Under the pieces are notes generated by a model, which did no database searches, was not told where the DNA came from, and saw only the letters and a program-made list of their open reading frames with translations. The position numbers and the translations under genes were made by a program. This document shows positions 45,958-56,842 of a stretch of DNA of 64,000 bases, in pieces (position 1 is the stretch's first letter; the number at the start of each line of letters is the position of its first letter). The stretch is from contig CAWBBR010000003.1 of NCBI GenBank assembly GCA_963787045.1, positions 62,001 through 126,000 on the forward strand, written 5' to 3'. This DNA is from DATJGR01 sp963787045 (GTDB lineage: Bacteria > Pseudomonadota > Gammaproteobacteria > Pseudomonadales > Azotimanducaceae).

Positions 45958-47135
45958 GATCGCAGCAATTCGGCCTGATGGTCGAGCGCCGCGCCGTAGG
46001 CATCCGCAACGGCCGATACGATCACGCAGCTGTCGTGCGCCGTCGTGGTGAGCGTGCGCAGGATCGGATTGGTCTGTTCTTCCACGATGAAGCGTTCGGG
46101 GCGGGGCAACCGTTCGAATGCGTCGTGGCTCGCGGCGATGGAGCCTTCAGGTGCTACCGCGCTGAGTACGACCGTGTCCTGTACCGCATCCGAATTCGGA
46201 TCCGTAGGTGCGTCGCCGGTCCGCGTCGTCACGTGCACGCCGAAGCGGAACTTCATTTCGGGTCGCGCGGCGATGTGCAGCGCCTCGTTGAAGTTGTCGA
46301 GGCTTTCGGCCAGCAGCAGCGCCGCGCACAGCACTTTGAAGCACTGGTCCGGTTCCGGAACCGTTTCCGGAACCGGCTCGCTGTCGCGGAACACCAGCAG
46401 TACGCCGATGTTCGAGAGGTCGCTGGCGACCGCGCCGTGCTGACGAGCTACTCGTGTCGCACGCCGGCGCACTTCCGCCAACACGTCGGCGCGTTCCTTG
46501 CTCGGTACCGCCATGAGGTTGAGCAGATTGACGGCGAGCAGCCACTCGGTGGTCTCACCGGGCTGCTCCTGCTCGACGGCCTCGCCCGCCGACTCGACTT
46601 CCGGAACGGCGTCGAGGCGCAATCCCAGGAGATATCCGGCGACCGCCGACAGCAGCGCGCCGATCAGCGCCGGCAGCACTAGATACGGCGTGGCGAACCC
46701 CGACGCGGAGAACGCCTCCGCGGCAATCGCGATCTGCACGGATCCGGCGACGACGCCCTCGAATTCGATGTCGTGCGTGAACAGCGGCGTGTCGGCGAGC
46801 GGCCGCGTTCCGGCGTTGGCGACGATCCGATCGTCGACGGTGACGATCGTCACCGACTCGATCTCCGGTAACTCGCTCATCCGCGTGGCGAGCACGCCGA
46901 GACGAATGCGGTCGAGCGTGAACAGCGGCTCGATGGACAGCGCCGCCAACTGTGCGGCTGCGGCGTTGCCGAATTGCGCCACGCGAGTGCTGCGCGCGTC
47001 TTCGACCGAGCGATACCACGACGTACCGAGCAGCAGCGCGGTCAACAACGACGCGCACAACGCGAGCAGCGTCGCTTGCCAATGCCGTCTCGTTAGAGCG
47101 TCGCGCACGTTCGGCCACATTGGTTTGACGGGCAT
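45921..47135 (-). CDS. Smp/AhpA-like membrane protein with an added cytoplasmic domain
   Basis: A 404-residue protein divergent from serB. Residues about 20-42 (QATLLALCASLLTALLLGTSW) form one membrane segment. A periplasmic domain follows, with SIEPLFTLDRIRLGVLATRM and ESVTIVTVDDRIVANAG, like the E. coli YtjB/Smp protein that also sits beside serB. A second membrane segment is at about 150-172. The C-terminal 220 residues go beyond YtjB and recall a degenerate class III cyclase fold (HGAVASDLSNIGVLLVF, KFRFGVHVTT), but the catalytic aspartates are not recognisable. The function is unknown; a sensor with a non-catalytic output domain is plausible. Confidence 0.68.
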   Translation of the reverse strand: MPVKPMWPNVRDALTRRHWQATLLALCASLLTALLLGTSWYRSVEDARSTRVAQFGNAAAAQLAALSIEPLFTLDRIRLGVLATRMSELPEIESVTIVTVDDRIVANAGTRPLADTPLFTHDIEFEGVVAGSVQIAIAAEAFSASGFATPYLVLPALIGALLSAVAGYLLGLRLDAVPEVESAGEAVEQEQPGETTEWLLAVNLLNLMAVPSKERADVLAEVRRRATRVARQHGAVASDLSNIGVLLVFRDSEPVPETVPEPDQCFKVLCAALLLAESLDNFNEALHIAARPEMKFRFGVHVTTRTGDAPTDPNSDAVQDTVVLSAVAPEGSIAASHDAFERLPRPERFIVEEQTNPILRTLTTTAHDSCVIVSAVADAYGAALDHQAELLRSQEDSTSTPSTL

Positions 47136-47191
47136 GGTGTGGGGGCGTTAGGTTCTGCGCGGACTTTTCTTGGGCACTGCGTCGTAGGCGA

Positions 47192-48426
<1,235 letters not shown>

Positions 48427-48451
<25 letters not shown>

Positions 48452-50544
48452 TTCATTTCGGTGGACGGTTCCTGCAGGTAGTGTCCCTGGATGTAGTTCG
48501 CACCGGCTTGCCACAGCGCTGAAAGCACCGTGGCGCTTTCTACCATCGGAATCACCGTCAGTTTGCCGTGCTGCTGCAGCTCGCGAATCATGCTGGTGAG
48601 CTTGTCCTTCTTCGCCGGATTGCCGTCCAGTTCCTGCACGTGGGTGCCGTCGATCTTCACGAAGTCGACCGGAACGTGGCGCAGCGTCTCGAACGGATTG
48701 TCGGTAACGCCGAAATGGCGCAGCGAGGTGCGGCAGTGCATCGCTTTCAGGCCTTGTACGAACTCGCGCGCCTGGCGAACGTGACCGGACGCATCGGGTT
48801 CTGCGATCTGGAAGATCACCGCATCGCTCGGCAGACGCGCGGCTTTGATCGCCACGCCGAGCCATTGGATGAACTCGTCGTCGATCAGACTGTTGCGCGT
48901 CAGGTTGATCGTCAGTCGGGTGTTGTGGCCCTTCGAGCGATGTACCGACAGGACTTTGATCGACTGCAGAATCACCCAGCGATCGATTTTGCCCGCAACG
49001 CCGTTCTGGATCGCGAGTTCGAGGAACTGGTCGGGCGGCAAGCGGCGGCCTTTCTCGTCGACGAGACGCAGAAAGACTTCGTAGTGTTCGTCGGAGTCGC
49101 CGCGCAGGCTGATGATCGGCTGGAACAGCAGTACGAACGTCTGATTCTCGATCGCGTCGTTGACGAGCTTGAGAATGCGCTTCTGTTCGCCGGAGAGGCC
49201 GCTGATGTTGCCCTCGGCTTCGAGCGTAGTGACGCTCGGCCACTGAATGCAGTTGGTCTTGTTCGCGGCGCGCGCGGCGACCAGCGTCTTGAAGGCCAGA
49301 TTCATGGCGTCGGCCGCGGTTCCCGATTCGCTGATCGCGGCGGCACCGATCGAGATCGTGCGGCGCACGGTCTTGCCGTCGACTTCGAACAACGCGCCTT
49401 CGATCGATTCGCGCAGCCGTTCGGCCAGGACGTCGCCGCCGGCCTCGCTGCCGATCGCTGCGACGGCGAATCGGTGGTTCGCAATGCGTCCCAGCCGCGC
49501 GCCGCCCAGTTCCGCCGTTAGTGCGTCGGCGAGCTGCGACACCATCGATTCGGAGCGCAACAGACCGAGTTCGACCTGCATCGCGTCGAAGTCGTCGATT
49601 TCCACCACCAGAATCGCGCCGCTCAGTGGCGCGTTGCCGTCGAGGGCCGCAAGGAAGGTGTGAGTCGACTGGAACGGATCGGCGCCGTTGCCGTTGGCGA
49701 CGGTTGCCGCCGGTGCCGGCATCGGCTCTGCGTCGTCGAGCGGCGGCAGCGCGTCCTGGAGGACCGGTACGGCGTCCTGGAGGACCGGCACCGACTCGGA
49801 GCGGACCAGTACCTGCGTGCAGTGTTCGCCTTCGTAGTCGGCGCCCGACAGCGTCATCTGCCCGGCGATCGGCGCGCCCGACGTCGAGCGACCGCGGAAT
49901 GCAAACGACAACTCGTCGTTCGAGTCGTCGCGGAACGTCTTGATTTTCGTTCTGAACTCGTCGGTGAACGACTCGTCCATCAGGTCGAGCAGCGGCAGCC
50001 CCAACAGCTCGTCGGCGTCTTCGAAGCCGAACAGCTTGAAGTAGTCGTCGTTGGCGTAGATGTGCATGCCTTCGTGCACGTACGCGATGGCGGCCGCCGA
50101 ATTCGCCAGCAGCAATTCGCAGCGGCGCTCGGCTTCCTGCAGCGCGCGGCGCGTCTGAGTGAAACGATGCCGCTGGCAGACGTTTTCCAGCTCGCGCTTG
50201 ACGACGTAGAGGAAGCGTTCGTTGTCGTCGTCGAAAACCACGTCGGTCGCGCCCATCGCGAGGCCGCGCGTCAGATTCTTCGGCTCGGACGAATCGTCCA
50301 TCACGATGATCGGCAGATCCGGCTTGCGCTTGCGCAGCGCCGGCAATACCTGTTCGAGGTGATCGAAGCCGGAACGGCAGAGCAGCAGATCTATGGCTTG
50401 TTCGGCGACGGATTCGTCGGAGAGGTCGCCGCAGAATTCGGAACGGGTGGCGATGCCGGCGTTGCGCAGCACGGAGTCGATCTCATGCGCGCGATTCTCG
50501 GAGCGATCGGCAATGAGGAGACGGACCGGAGACGGCGTGGCCAT
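48427..50544 (-). CDS. fimX: FimX-like protein: degenerate REC, PAS, GGDEF and EAL domains
   Basis: A 705-residue protein with the FimX domain order. A REC-like domain (about 7-125) lacks the phospho-acceptor aspartate (DLLLCRSG). A PAS domain follows (about 130-240, AAAIAYVHEGMHIYANDDYFKLFGF). The GGDEF domain has ANHRF (355-359) where the signature should be. The EAL domain (about 445-700) has Glu489-Val-Phe-Leu in place of EAL and RLTINLTRNSLIDD. It should therefore bind rather than make or cleave cyclic di-GMP. FimX in Pseudomonas and Xanthomonas does this to control type IV pili through PilZ and PilB. In Pseudomonas fimX also lies next to serB. I use ATG 50544; a TTG four codons earlier is possible. 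Confidence 0.85.
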
Positions 50545-50578
50545 ACCTCGACACAATCCCTATTGTTGAACAGTTTCC

Positions 50579-52399
50579 CTACTTGTTCCCTTTGGCGGGC
50601 CCGCTCGGAGACCCCTTTGGGGGCTGCTCGGACTGATCGGCCTCGATCATGTTCCACAGCGAGTCCATGTTCAGGTCGATCTGGGTGTTTTCCAAGTAAC
50701 CATCCAGCATTCGGAATGTGAACTGGGTAAAACTTTCGGTCATCCGGACGCGGCGCATCAGCTGCCCCGTCGCCTGGATTCCGTGCCGTTTGAGCTGCAC
50801 CTTCTGCGACTCGTTGTACGGCAACCGCGGGGTGATCAGCATGGCGGGCTGACCGATTGCTTCGAGGGCGGGCAGCAGAACCGCCCGGTGGTAGTCGGTG
50901 TTGTTGCCGCGTTTCTGCAGCATCCGTACCGCGATCGGTATCGCTTTCGGCGCCAGCAACTCGATCCCCATCAGCGTTTCCTGATCGCTGTGACGGATCC
51001 AGCGCGACACCGCGATGCACCAGCGCGCGTCGTCGCGCTCCCGAATCGCGAGCAGTTCGCCGGTCTGCAGCTGGTTCGGCAGCGGCGTCATCCAGCGCAC
51101 GCAATACCCGGACGGACTCGTGTCGAGGATCTCGCAGTCGTAGTACGGATAAGCCGCCTCGACCGCGTCGCGCGTCTGCAACCGGCGCGAATTCAGCAGA
51201 ATCCGGCTGGGATCGTCGATGTTCGGATTCATCGGCATTTTCGCGCCGCGCAGATCGAACGCGTTGTCCCAGACGTCGCCGGGACGGGCCGGACGTTGCG
51301 CCGCCTGTTCCTGCATGAACGGATTGATCTCGCGACGCAGCAGCGCTTCGGTGGTGCCGAGCTGGTCGGCGAATTCGACGCCGCCGCAGATGTAGTAGTG
51401 CATCGTTCGCAGTCCGACACAGATCTTCATCGGGCCGGAGGAACGCGAGCGCCGGAACGAGCGCTTCTTCATGACGCCCCAGGCATGCGCCAGATGGCGC
51501 AGCAGATCGAGGCCGATGTAATCCGGCACCGGAACGTCCGACGCCATTTCTGCGAGATAGGCTTCGAGTTCGTACACCAGCACGTCGGTGCGGATGCCGC
51601 GCAGCTGGTCGCCGGCGTGGCTGCCGAGTTCGCGATAGCTGGGCGGTGAATCGGCGCCCAGATCGACGACGAACATCGTGTCGTCGGCAGGCGCGCCGAT
51701 GGTGATCCGCGGCGTCCATTGGTCGAGCGCGTTGAAGATCGCCGACAGGTCCTTCTGACGCAGCTGGTTCGGTTTGGCCACGGCGAGCAGCGCGATGCGC
51801 AGATACACGTCGGCGAGCGTGAGCATGCCGCCGCCGCGACTCTGTTCGTCGCTGTACGCATTCGTCGCGATGCCGAGGTCGTCGGCGAGGCGATAGAGCT
51901 GGTTCAGCTCGTACCACGCTTTCGCGGGCGCGTCGGTGTAGAACTCGTACGTCCGCAACAACGCGCAGGACAGGTCGGCCGCGGTGCGGTGCATCGCGTT
52001 GCCGAGCAGATCCTTCAGCGAATCCGTGAGTTCGTCTGAGGCCAGCGCGTCGCGCACGACCGCCTTGTAGCCGAGCACCAGTTCCTTCTGTACCGATTGC
52101 GCCAGTTGCGCGTGACCTTCGCCGGCCGCCGATGCGCCGGCCGCGGTCCGATCGAGGCGCGCGCAGATGTAGTGCGTCGGCGGACGGATGATCTCGAGGC
52201 AGTTGAAACGCAGTTCGGGTTCGGCGGAGATGCGGGCGAGTTCGGTGGCGACTTTGAGCAGCTGGTGGGCCGCTTCGAACGTGTGCGCCATCGGCAGATG
52301 GCCGACCCATTCGGCGAGCGCAGCGGGATCGGTATCGCACACGCTCAAGCCCGCGAAGGTGCTGTCGGGGACAATCAGGCGCAGCGAATGATCGCTCAT
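50579..52399 (-). CDS. Conserved protein beside fimX with a possible PilZ-like C-terminal region
   Basis: A 606-residue cytoplasmic protein, helical for most of its length (for example QLAQSVQKELVLGYKAVVRDAL and RTYEFYTDAPAKAWYELNQLY). From about residue 440 the sequence CEILDTSPSGYCVRWMTPLPNQLQTGELLAIRE, then CIAVSRWIRHSDQETLMGIELL, has the look of a PilZ-type beta barrel. A basic stretch KKRSFRRSRSSG lies upstream. The residues that bind cyclic di-GMP are not certain. Pseudomonas also has an uncharacterised gene at this place next to fimX (PA4958). It is upstream of fimX with a 34-base gap, so the two are probably co-transcribed. Confidence 0.65.
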   Translation of the reverse strand: MSDHSLRLIVPDSTFAGLSVCDTDPAALAEWVGHLPMAHTFEAAHQLLKVATELARISAEPELRFNCLEIIRPPTHYICARLDRTAAGASAAGEGHAQLAQSVQKELVLGYKAVVRDALASDELTDSLKDLLGNAMHRTAADLSCALLRTYEFYTDAPAKAWYELNQLYRLADDLGIATNAYSDEQSRGGGMLTLADVYLRIALLAVAKPNQLRQKDLSAIFNALDQWTPRITIGAPADDTMFVVDLGADSPPSYRELGSHAGDQLRGIRTDVLVYELEAYLAEMASDVPVPDYIGLDLLRHLAHAWGVMKKRSFRRSRSSGPMKICVGLRTMHYYICGGVEFADQLGTTEALLRREINPFMQEQAAQRPARPGDVWDNAFDLRGAKMPMNPNIDDPSRILLNSRRLQTRDAVEAAYPYYDCEILDTSPSGYCVRWMTPLPNQLQTGELLAIRERDDARWCIAVSRWIRHSDQETLMGIELLAPKAIPIAVRMLQKRGNNTDYHRAVLLPALEAIGQPAMLITPRLPYNESQKVQLKRHGIQATGQLMRRVRMTESFTQFTFRMLDGYLENTQIDLNMDSLWNMIEADQSEQPPKGSPSGPAKGNK

Positions 52400-52426
52400 G
52401 AGTTCGGAGGCGGTGCTGGTGGCTGC

Positions 52427-52432
52427 AGTATA
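52427..52432 (-). promoter_or_regulatory. Possible -10 element upstream of the fimX-side operon
   Basis: On the minus strand this reads TATACT, 28 bases before the start of the 606-residue protein gene. No good -35 box stands at the right distance. The surrounding 90 bases (52400-52489) contain no gene. Confidence 0.25.
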
Positions 52433-52489
52433 GAGGATGGACGACGGCTTTTTCGGACCGCGTTCACGTCCGTTTACGCACGGACGCTG

Positions 52490-53485
52490 CTATGTCGAGG
52501 CGATGATCTGCTTGGCGTCGAGTCCGGCCACCTCGCGGGCGAGTCGCGGCACCAGGTAACCGGGCAAACGCGATCGCAGCGCGGCGATCAACTCGAGCCC
52601 TCGCTCTTGCGAAACGTCGAAATGATGCGTGCCGCGCACGCGATCCGGCAGATGCAGGTAATAAGGCAGCACGTGGTTGTCGAACAACCGCTGCGATAGT
52701 TCTTCGAGCGACTCGACGTCGTCATTCACACCGGCGAGCAACACACTCTGATTGAGCAGTGCAACGCCGCTGCGGTGCAGCGCCGCGAGCGCGTCGACGA
52801 ACGTTCCGGCGATCTCGTTGGGATGATTCACGTGCAGCACGATCGACGTCGCCGCGCGCGCATCGCGCAGCATCTGCACGAACTCGACCGTCACGCGCTC
52901 GGGGATCACCACCGGCAGGCGCGTGTGGATGCGGATCCGGCGTACGTGCGGAATGGCATCGAGTCGCGCGATGAGTCGGCGCAGCGGCCCGTCTTTGAGC
53001 ATCAGCGGGTCGCCGCCGGACAGAATCACTTCGGAGATGCTCGGATCGCGCTCCACCGCGGTCAGCGACGGAAACGCAACCGCTTGTTGGTGGTCCGCGT
53101 ACGGAAAGGCGCGACGGAAACAATAGCGGCAATGCACGGCGCACGCCGGGGCAGCAATCAACAGGACGCGGCCGTGATACTTCTGGATCACGCCGGGTGC
53201 GAGCGTCGCAGATGCTTCCTCAAGCGGATCCAGCGAGTACCCGGCGGCGGAATCGCGCTCGGTCGCCAGCGGCAACACCTGTCGCAGCAATGGATCGCGA
53301 CGATCGCGAATGCGCATCCGCTCGACGAACGAATGCGGCACGCGCAACGGGAAATCCGGATCGAAGTCGACGTCGTCCGCATCGAGTTCGAGACGTTCGA
53401 GCAGCGCGCGCGGATCGGTGATCGCATCGGCGAGCGCGCGCGTCCACGCATCGGACTGCCATGGAATCGGCTTCAGCGGTATCAT
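52490..53485 (-). CDS. epmB: EF-P lysine 2,3-aminomutase
   Basis: EpmB converts (S)-alpha-lysine to (R)-beta-lysine, the substrate used by EpmA to modify EF-P. The 331-residue radical SAM enzyme has the iron-sulfur cysteines Cys115, Cys119 and Cys122 in ACAVHCRYCFRRAFPYADHQ. It also has VILSGGDPLMLKDGPL, IRIHTRLPVVIPERVT and NQSVLLAGVNDDVESLEELS. The C-terminal PYYLHLPDRVRGTHHFDVSQERG fits the EpmB subgroup. ATG 53485 is only 35 bases from the divergent efp start. The enzyme acts in the cytoplasm. Confidence 0.95.
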   Translation of the reverse strand: MIPLKPIPWQSDAWTRALADAITDPRALLERLELDADDVDFDPDFPLRVPHSFVERMRIRDRRDPLLRQVLPLATERDSAAGYSLDPLEEASATLAPGVIQKYHGRVLLIAAPACAVHCRYCFRRAFPYADHQQAVAFPSLTAVERDPSISEVILSGGDPLMLKDGPLRRLIARLDAIPHVRRIRIHTRLPVVIPERVTVEFVQMLRDARAATSIVLHVNHPNEIAGTFVDALAALHRSGVALLNQSVLLAGVNDDVESLEELSQRLFDNHVLPYYLHLPDRVRGTHHFDVSQERGLELIAALRSRLPGYLVPRLAREVAGLDAKQIIAST

Positions 53486-53520
53486 GGCGCGGTTTTTTGC
53501 ACAGGTGTTACGCACGCGAA

Positions 53521-54090
53521 ATGGCCTTTTATTCTACCAGTGAGTTCAAACCCGGCATGAAGGTTCTCCTCGACGGAGCGCCGTGTTCGATCGTCGAGAA
53601 CGAGTTCGTGAAGCCGGGCAAAGGCCAGGCGTTCAATCGCGTGCGATTGCGCAACCTGCAGAACGGCCGCATGTGGGAGCGCACGTTCAAGTCCGGCGAG
53701 AGCCTCGAAGGCGCCGACGTTCTGGACATGGACATGCAGTACCTCTACACCGACGGCGAGTTCTGGCACTTCATGAAGACCGACGGCAGTTTCGAACAGC
53801 TCGCCGCCGGCGCCGATGTGCTGGGTGATTCGAAGGACTGGTTGAAGGAAGAAGACAGCTACATCGTCACGCTGTGGAACGACGTGCCCATCGCGGTCAC
53901 ACCGCCGAACTTCATCATTCTCGAAGTCGTCGAGACCGATCCGGGCATCAAGGGCGATACCGCCACCGGCGGCACCAAGCCGGCGAAGGTCTCCACCGGT
54001 GCGGTCGTGAAGGTTCCCCTCTTCATATCTGTTGGCGACGTTCTGAAGATCGACACCCGCACCGGCACCTACGTCAGCCGCGCGCAATAG
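53521..54090 (+). CDS. efp: Translation elongation factor P
   Basis: EF-P rescues ribosomes stalled on proline runs. The 189-residue protein has three beta domains. Lys34, the beta-lysylated residue, is in EFVKPGKGQAFNRV and keeps the E. coli number. Other blocks are RTFKSGESLEGADVLDMDMQYLYTDG and the C-terminal VKVPLFISVGDVLKIDTRTGTYVSRAQ. The start is ATG 53521. The Lys34 type matches the EpmA/EpmB genes on either side. epmA follows 30 bases downstream. Confidence 0.97.
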   Translation: MAFYSTSEFKPGMKVLLDGAPCSIVENEFVKPGKGQAFNRVRLRNLQNGRMWERTFKSGESLEGADVLDMDMQYLYTDGEFWHFMKTDGSFEQLAAGADVLGDSKDWLKEEDSYIVTLWNDVPIAVTPPNFIILEVVETDPGIKGDTATGGTKPAKVSTGAVVKVPLFISVGDVLKIDTRTGTYVSRAQ

Positions 54091-54120
54091 CGGCGCGCGC
54101 ATAGCGGATGGAGAAGTGCG

Positions 54121-55078
54121 TTGCGAGACGAGGACTGGCGTCCGACCTGTTCCATTGAGACGCTCGTAGCGCGCTCGCAGACGCTGGCATCGATCCGCGC
54201 GTTCTTCGCGCAGCGCGGCGTGCTCGAAGTGGACACGCCGGTGCTGTCGCGCACCACCGTTACCGATCCGGCGATCGAATCGCTGTCGCTCCTCGATGCC
54301 GGCGAGCGGCGTTATCTGCAGACGTCGCCGGAATATCAGATGAAACGGCTGCTGGCGGCCGGCGCGCCGTCGATGGTCCGCATCGGCCCGGTGTTTCGCG
54401 CGGAAGAGTCCGGTCGGCTGCACAACCCCGAGTTCACGATGATCGAGTGGTACCGGCTCGGCTTCGACCTGGCGCAGCTGATGGACGAAGTGGCCGCGCT
54501 GGTCGATCAAGTGCTCGGGGTGCAGCGCAGCCGCACGGTGACGTACCACCAACTCCTTCGCGAGGGGGCGGGCGTCGATGCGTTCGAGAGCAGCGCAGCG
54601 GATCTGGTCGCCGCGCTCGCACGACTGGGCGTGGAACTGTCTCCCGGCGCGGCCGCCGATCGTCGCGCCTTGCTCGATCTGTTGGTCACTCATGCGATCG
54701 ATGCGCTCGGCGCCGGTCGCGTCTTCATCACCGATTATCCCGCTGACCAGGCCGCGCTCGCTCGCCTGGTGCAGGACTCAGACGGTCGCACCGTAGCGGC
54801 CCGCTTCGAGCTGATCATCGACGGTGTAGAAGTGGCGAACGGCTACGACGAACTCGCCGACGCCGACGTGATGGAGCATCGCATGACCGCCGATGTCGAG
54901 TTGCGGCGTGGTGCCGGCCGCGATGTTCCCGCGCACGATCGCCGCCTGCTTGCGGCGATGCGCTACGGGTTGCCGCGGCTGTTCCGGTGTCGCGCTCGGC
55001 TTCGATCGATTGATGATGCGCAAGCTCGGGGTGGCGCGCATCGAAGAGGTCATGCCGTTCGGAATTGCGCGGGCGTAA
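54121..55078 (+). CDS. epmA: EF-P beta-lysylation ligase (LysRS paralog), one frame break
   Basis: EpmA (GenX/PoxA) attaches beta-lysine to Lys34 of EF-P. It is a class II lysyl-tRNA synthetase core without the tRNA-binding domain. Seen are FFAQRGVLEVDTPVLSRTTVTDPAIES, RYLQTSPEYQMKRLLAAGAPSMVRIGPVFRAEE, HNPEFTMIEWYRLG and ELIIDGVEVANGYDEL. An extra base near 54976-54980 breaks the frame. Motif 3 (CSGVALGFDRLMMRKLGV) and the end EEVMPFGIARA lie in the next frame, stopping at 55078. TTG 54121 is the start. The last 29 bases overlap psd on the other strand. Confidence 0.9.
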
Positions 55079-55892
55079 CGTTCCCGAGCGATTCGCCCAT
55101 TCGCACGCGCGAACCCACCGCGAGTCGCGGCGCCGGAACGAACGTATCGCGCGGCACGATGACGATCACGGTGGAACCGAGCAGAAACCGGCCGATTTCG
55201 TCGCCGCGCACGAACGCGCGGTCGTGCGTGTTCGCCTGCTCGCTGCGGTACGGCGACTTCGGTGCATCGAACACCGTCTCGATGCTCGCGACGATCAGCG
55301 CACCGACCATCACCAGGATGAGCGGACCGATCGCGCTGTCGAACTGCATCACCAGTCGTTCGTTGCGGCAGAACAGCTGCTCCACTCCCGCCTCCGTCTT
55401 CGCATTGACCGAGAACAGTTCGCCGGGCACCGCGACCGAACGCCGCAGCGTGCAGTCGATCGGTACGTGCACGCGGTGATAGTCCGACGGTGCGAGATAG
55501 ATGGTGGCGAACCAACCGCCGTCGAACGTCTTCTCGGCGCGGCTGTCGAGCACGAGCGACGTCAGCGAATAGCGGATGCCTTTCGCCTGCAGCAGTTGTC
55601 CGCTGCTGATCGTGCCGAGTTGGCTCACCGCGCCGTCCGCCGGTGAAACGAGTGCGGTTCGATCGTCGGGCAACGGACGCGCGCCGCGTGCCAGCGAGCG
55701 CGTGAAGAAATCGTTGAACGTCTGATACTCATCGACGGATCGGCGTTCCGCTTCTTCGAGACTGACGCCGTACGCAGCGCTGAAAGCCTGGATCAGCGGC
55801 CGACTCAGCAGCGACGAGTTCGCGAACCGTCCCAACAGACGCGACAGCGCGTGCTGCGGCAGCAATCGCTGGAATTGAACGAATGCGCTCAT
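55050..55892 (-). CDS. psd: Phosphatidylserine decarboxylase proenzyme
   Basis: Psd makes phosphatidylethanolamine in the inner membrane. The 280-residue proenzyme cleaves itself at Gly-Ser to form a pyruvoyl group; the site is Ser240 in FLLGSTVIVIVP. Also present are FFTRSLARGARPLP, LVSPADGAVSQLGTI, the catalytic His of YLAPSDYHRVHVPIDC, and GALIVASIETVFD. The start is ATG 55892 (MSAFVQFQRLLPQHALSRLLG). The rhodanese gene ends seven bases upstream, so they may be co-transcribed. Confidence 0.95.
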   Translation of the reverse strand: MSAFVQFQRLLPQHALSRLLGRFANSSLLSRPLIQAFSAAYGVSLEEAERRSVDEYQTFNDFFTRSLARGARPLPDDRTALVSPADGAVSQLGTISSGQLLQAKGIRYSLTSLVLDSRAEKTFDGGWFATIYLAPSDYHRVHVPIDCTLRRSVAVPGELFSVNAKTEAGVEQLFCRNERLVMQFDSAIGPLILVMVGALIVASIETVFDAPKSPYRSEQANTHDRAFVRGDEIGRFLLGSTVIVIVPRDTFVPAPRLAVGSRVRMGESLGNVTPAQFRTA

Positions 55893-55899
55893 CGCGCGC

Positions 55900-56733
55900 T
55901 CACGGCCCCGTCTCGATCGGTGTGTCGTCGCGATTGCCCCATTCGGACCACGACCCGTGATAACCGCGAATCTGTGGATATCCGAGCACGCGGCCGACCA
56001 GATACGCGAGCCCGGATCGATGGTGCGTCTGGCAGTGCGCGATGACGTGCTTGTCGGGCGTGATGCCGCGCGACGCGAGCAGCTCGGCGATGTCGGTGCG
56101 CAAGCGCAACTGCCGCGCGCGATCCATCAGATCGAGCCAGTCGAGGTGCACGGCGCCCGGGATGTGTCCGTTGCGCGCGGCGGTGGCGCGCGCGCCGGTG
56201 TACTCGTCGGCGCTGCGACAGTCCCAGATCACGGTGGATGCGTCGTCGAGGCGATCGAGGATGTCTTGTGCATCGGCGATCGGCCCGCGATCGATCGACA
56301 GCCGAACCTGCGTCGGTTGCGGTTGCACCGGCGTGCGGTCGATCGGCTTACCGGCCGCGGCCCACGCGTGGATGCCGCCGTCGAGATACAGCCATTTCGC
56401 GTGCCCGATGATGTCGAGCGTCCAGATGAAGCGTCCGGCCCAACCGCCGCCTTCGTCGTCGTAAGCAACGATCGTCGCGTCGGGTCTGTAGCCGATGCGC
56501 GAGAACAGCTGTTGGAGCCGCGCCGCATCGGGTAGCTGACCGGTCGCGGGCCTGATCCCCGACACGAGCTCGCCGGGTGCCACGTGAATGGCGCCTGCGA
56601 TGTGTCCTGCCGCATACGCATCAGCCGATGCGACGTGGATCAGTAAAAGGTTGCGATCCGCCGCGATGCGCGCCTCCGCGATAAGCGCCGCCAGATCGTC
56701 GGGTTCGAGGACGTGATTCAACTCTTGATTCAA
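55900..56733 (-). CDS. rhdA: Thiosulfate sulfurtransferase (rhodanese), RhdA type
   Basis: A 277-residue protein of two tandem rhodanese domains. The N-terminal domain (about 10-130) is inactive. The C-terminal domain carries catalytic Cys234 in VIAHCQTHHRSGLAYLVG, the same active loop as Azotobacter and Pseudomonas RhdA. It moves sulfane sulfur from thiosulfate to a thiol or cyanide acceptor in the cytoplasm. Other blocks are VIWDCRSADEYTGARATAARNGHIPGA and GYHGSWSEWGN at the end. psd follows at once; the same pairing occurs in Pseudomonas. ATG 56733 is the start. Confidence 0.92.
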   Translation of the reverse strand: MNQELNHVLEPDDLAALIAEARIAADRNLLLIHVASADAYAAGHIAGAIHVAPGELVSGIRPATGQLPDAARLQQLFSRIGYRPDATIVAYDDEGGGWAGRFIWTLDIIGHAKWLYLDGGIHAWAAAGKPIDRTPVQPQPTQVRLSIDRGPIADAQDILDRLDDASTVIWDCRSADEYTGARATAARNGHIPGAVHLDWLDLMDRARQLRLRTDIAELLASRGITPDKHVIAHCQTHHRSGLAYLVGRVLGYPQIRGYHGSWSEWGNRDDTPIETGP

Positions 56734-56842
56734 CTACCGATGCTCGGATTCGAAGTCGGCGCGGATGATACAACGAGCCCGAAGCAGCAATCGCCGCAAC
56801 GCTGTTCTATCCTGCCGCCTGATTTTCGTCGTGGAAGCCGTT

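Noticed and set aside
50391..52340. 649-residue Arg-rich open frame on the minus strand
   Set aside because: It lies one frame off the 606-residue conserved protein and shows no domain or hydrophobic pattern.
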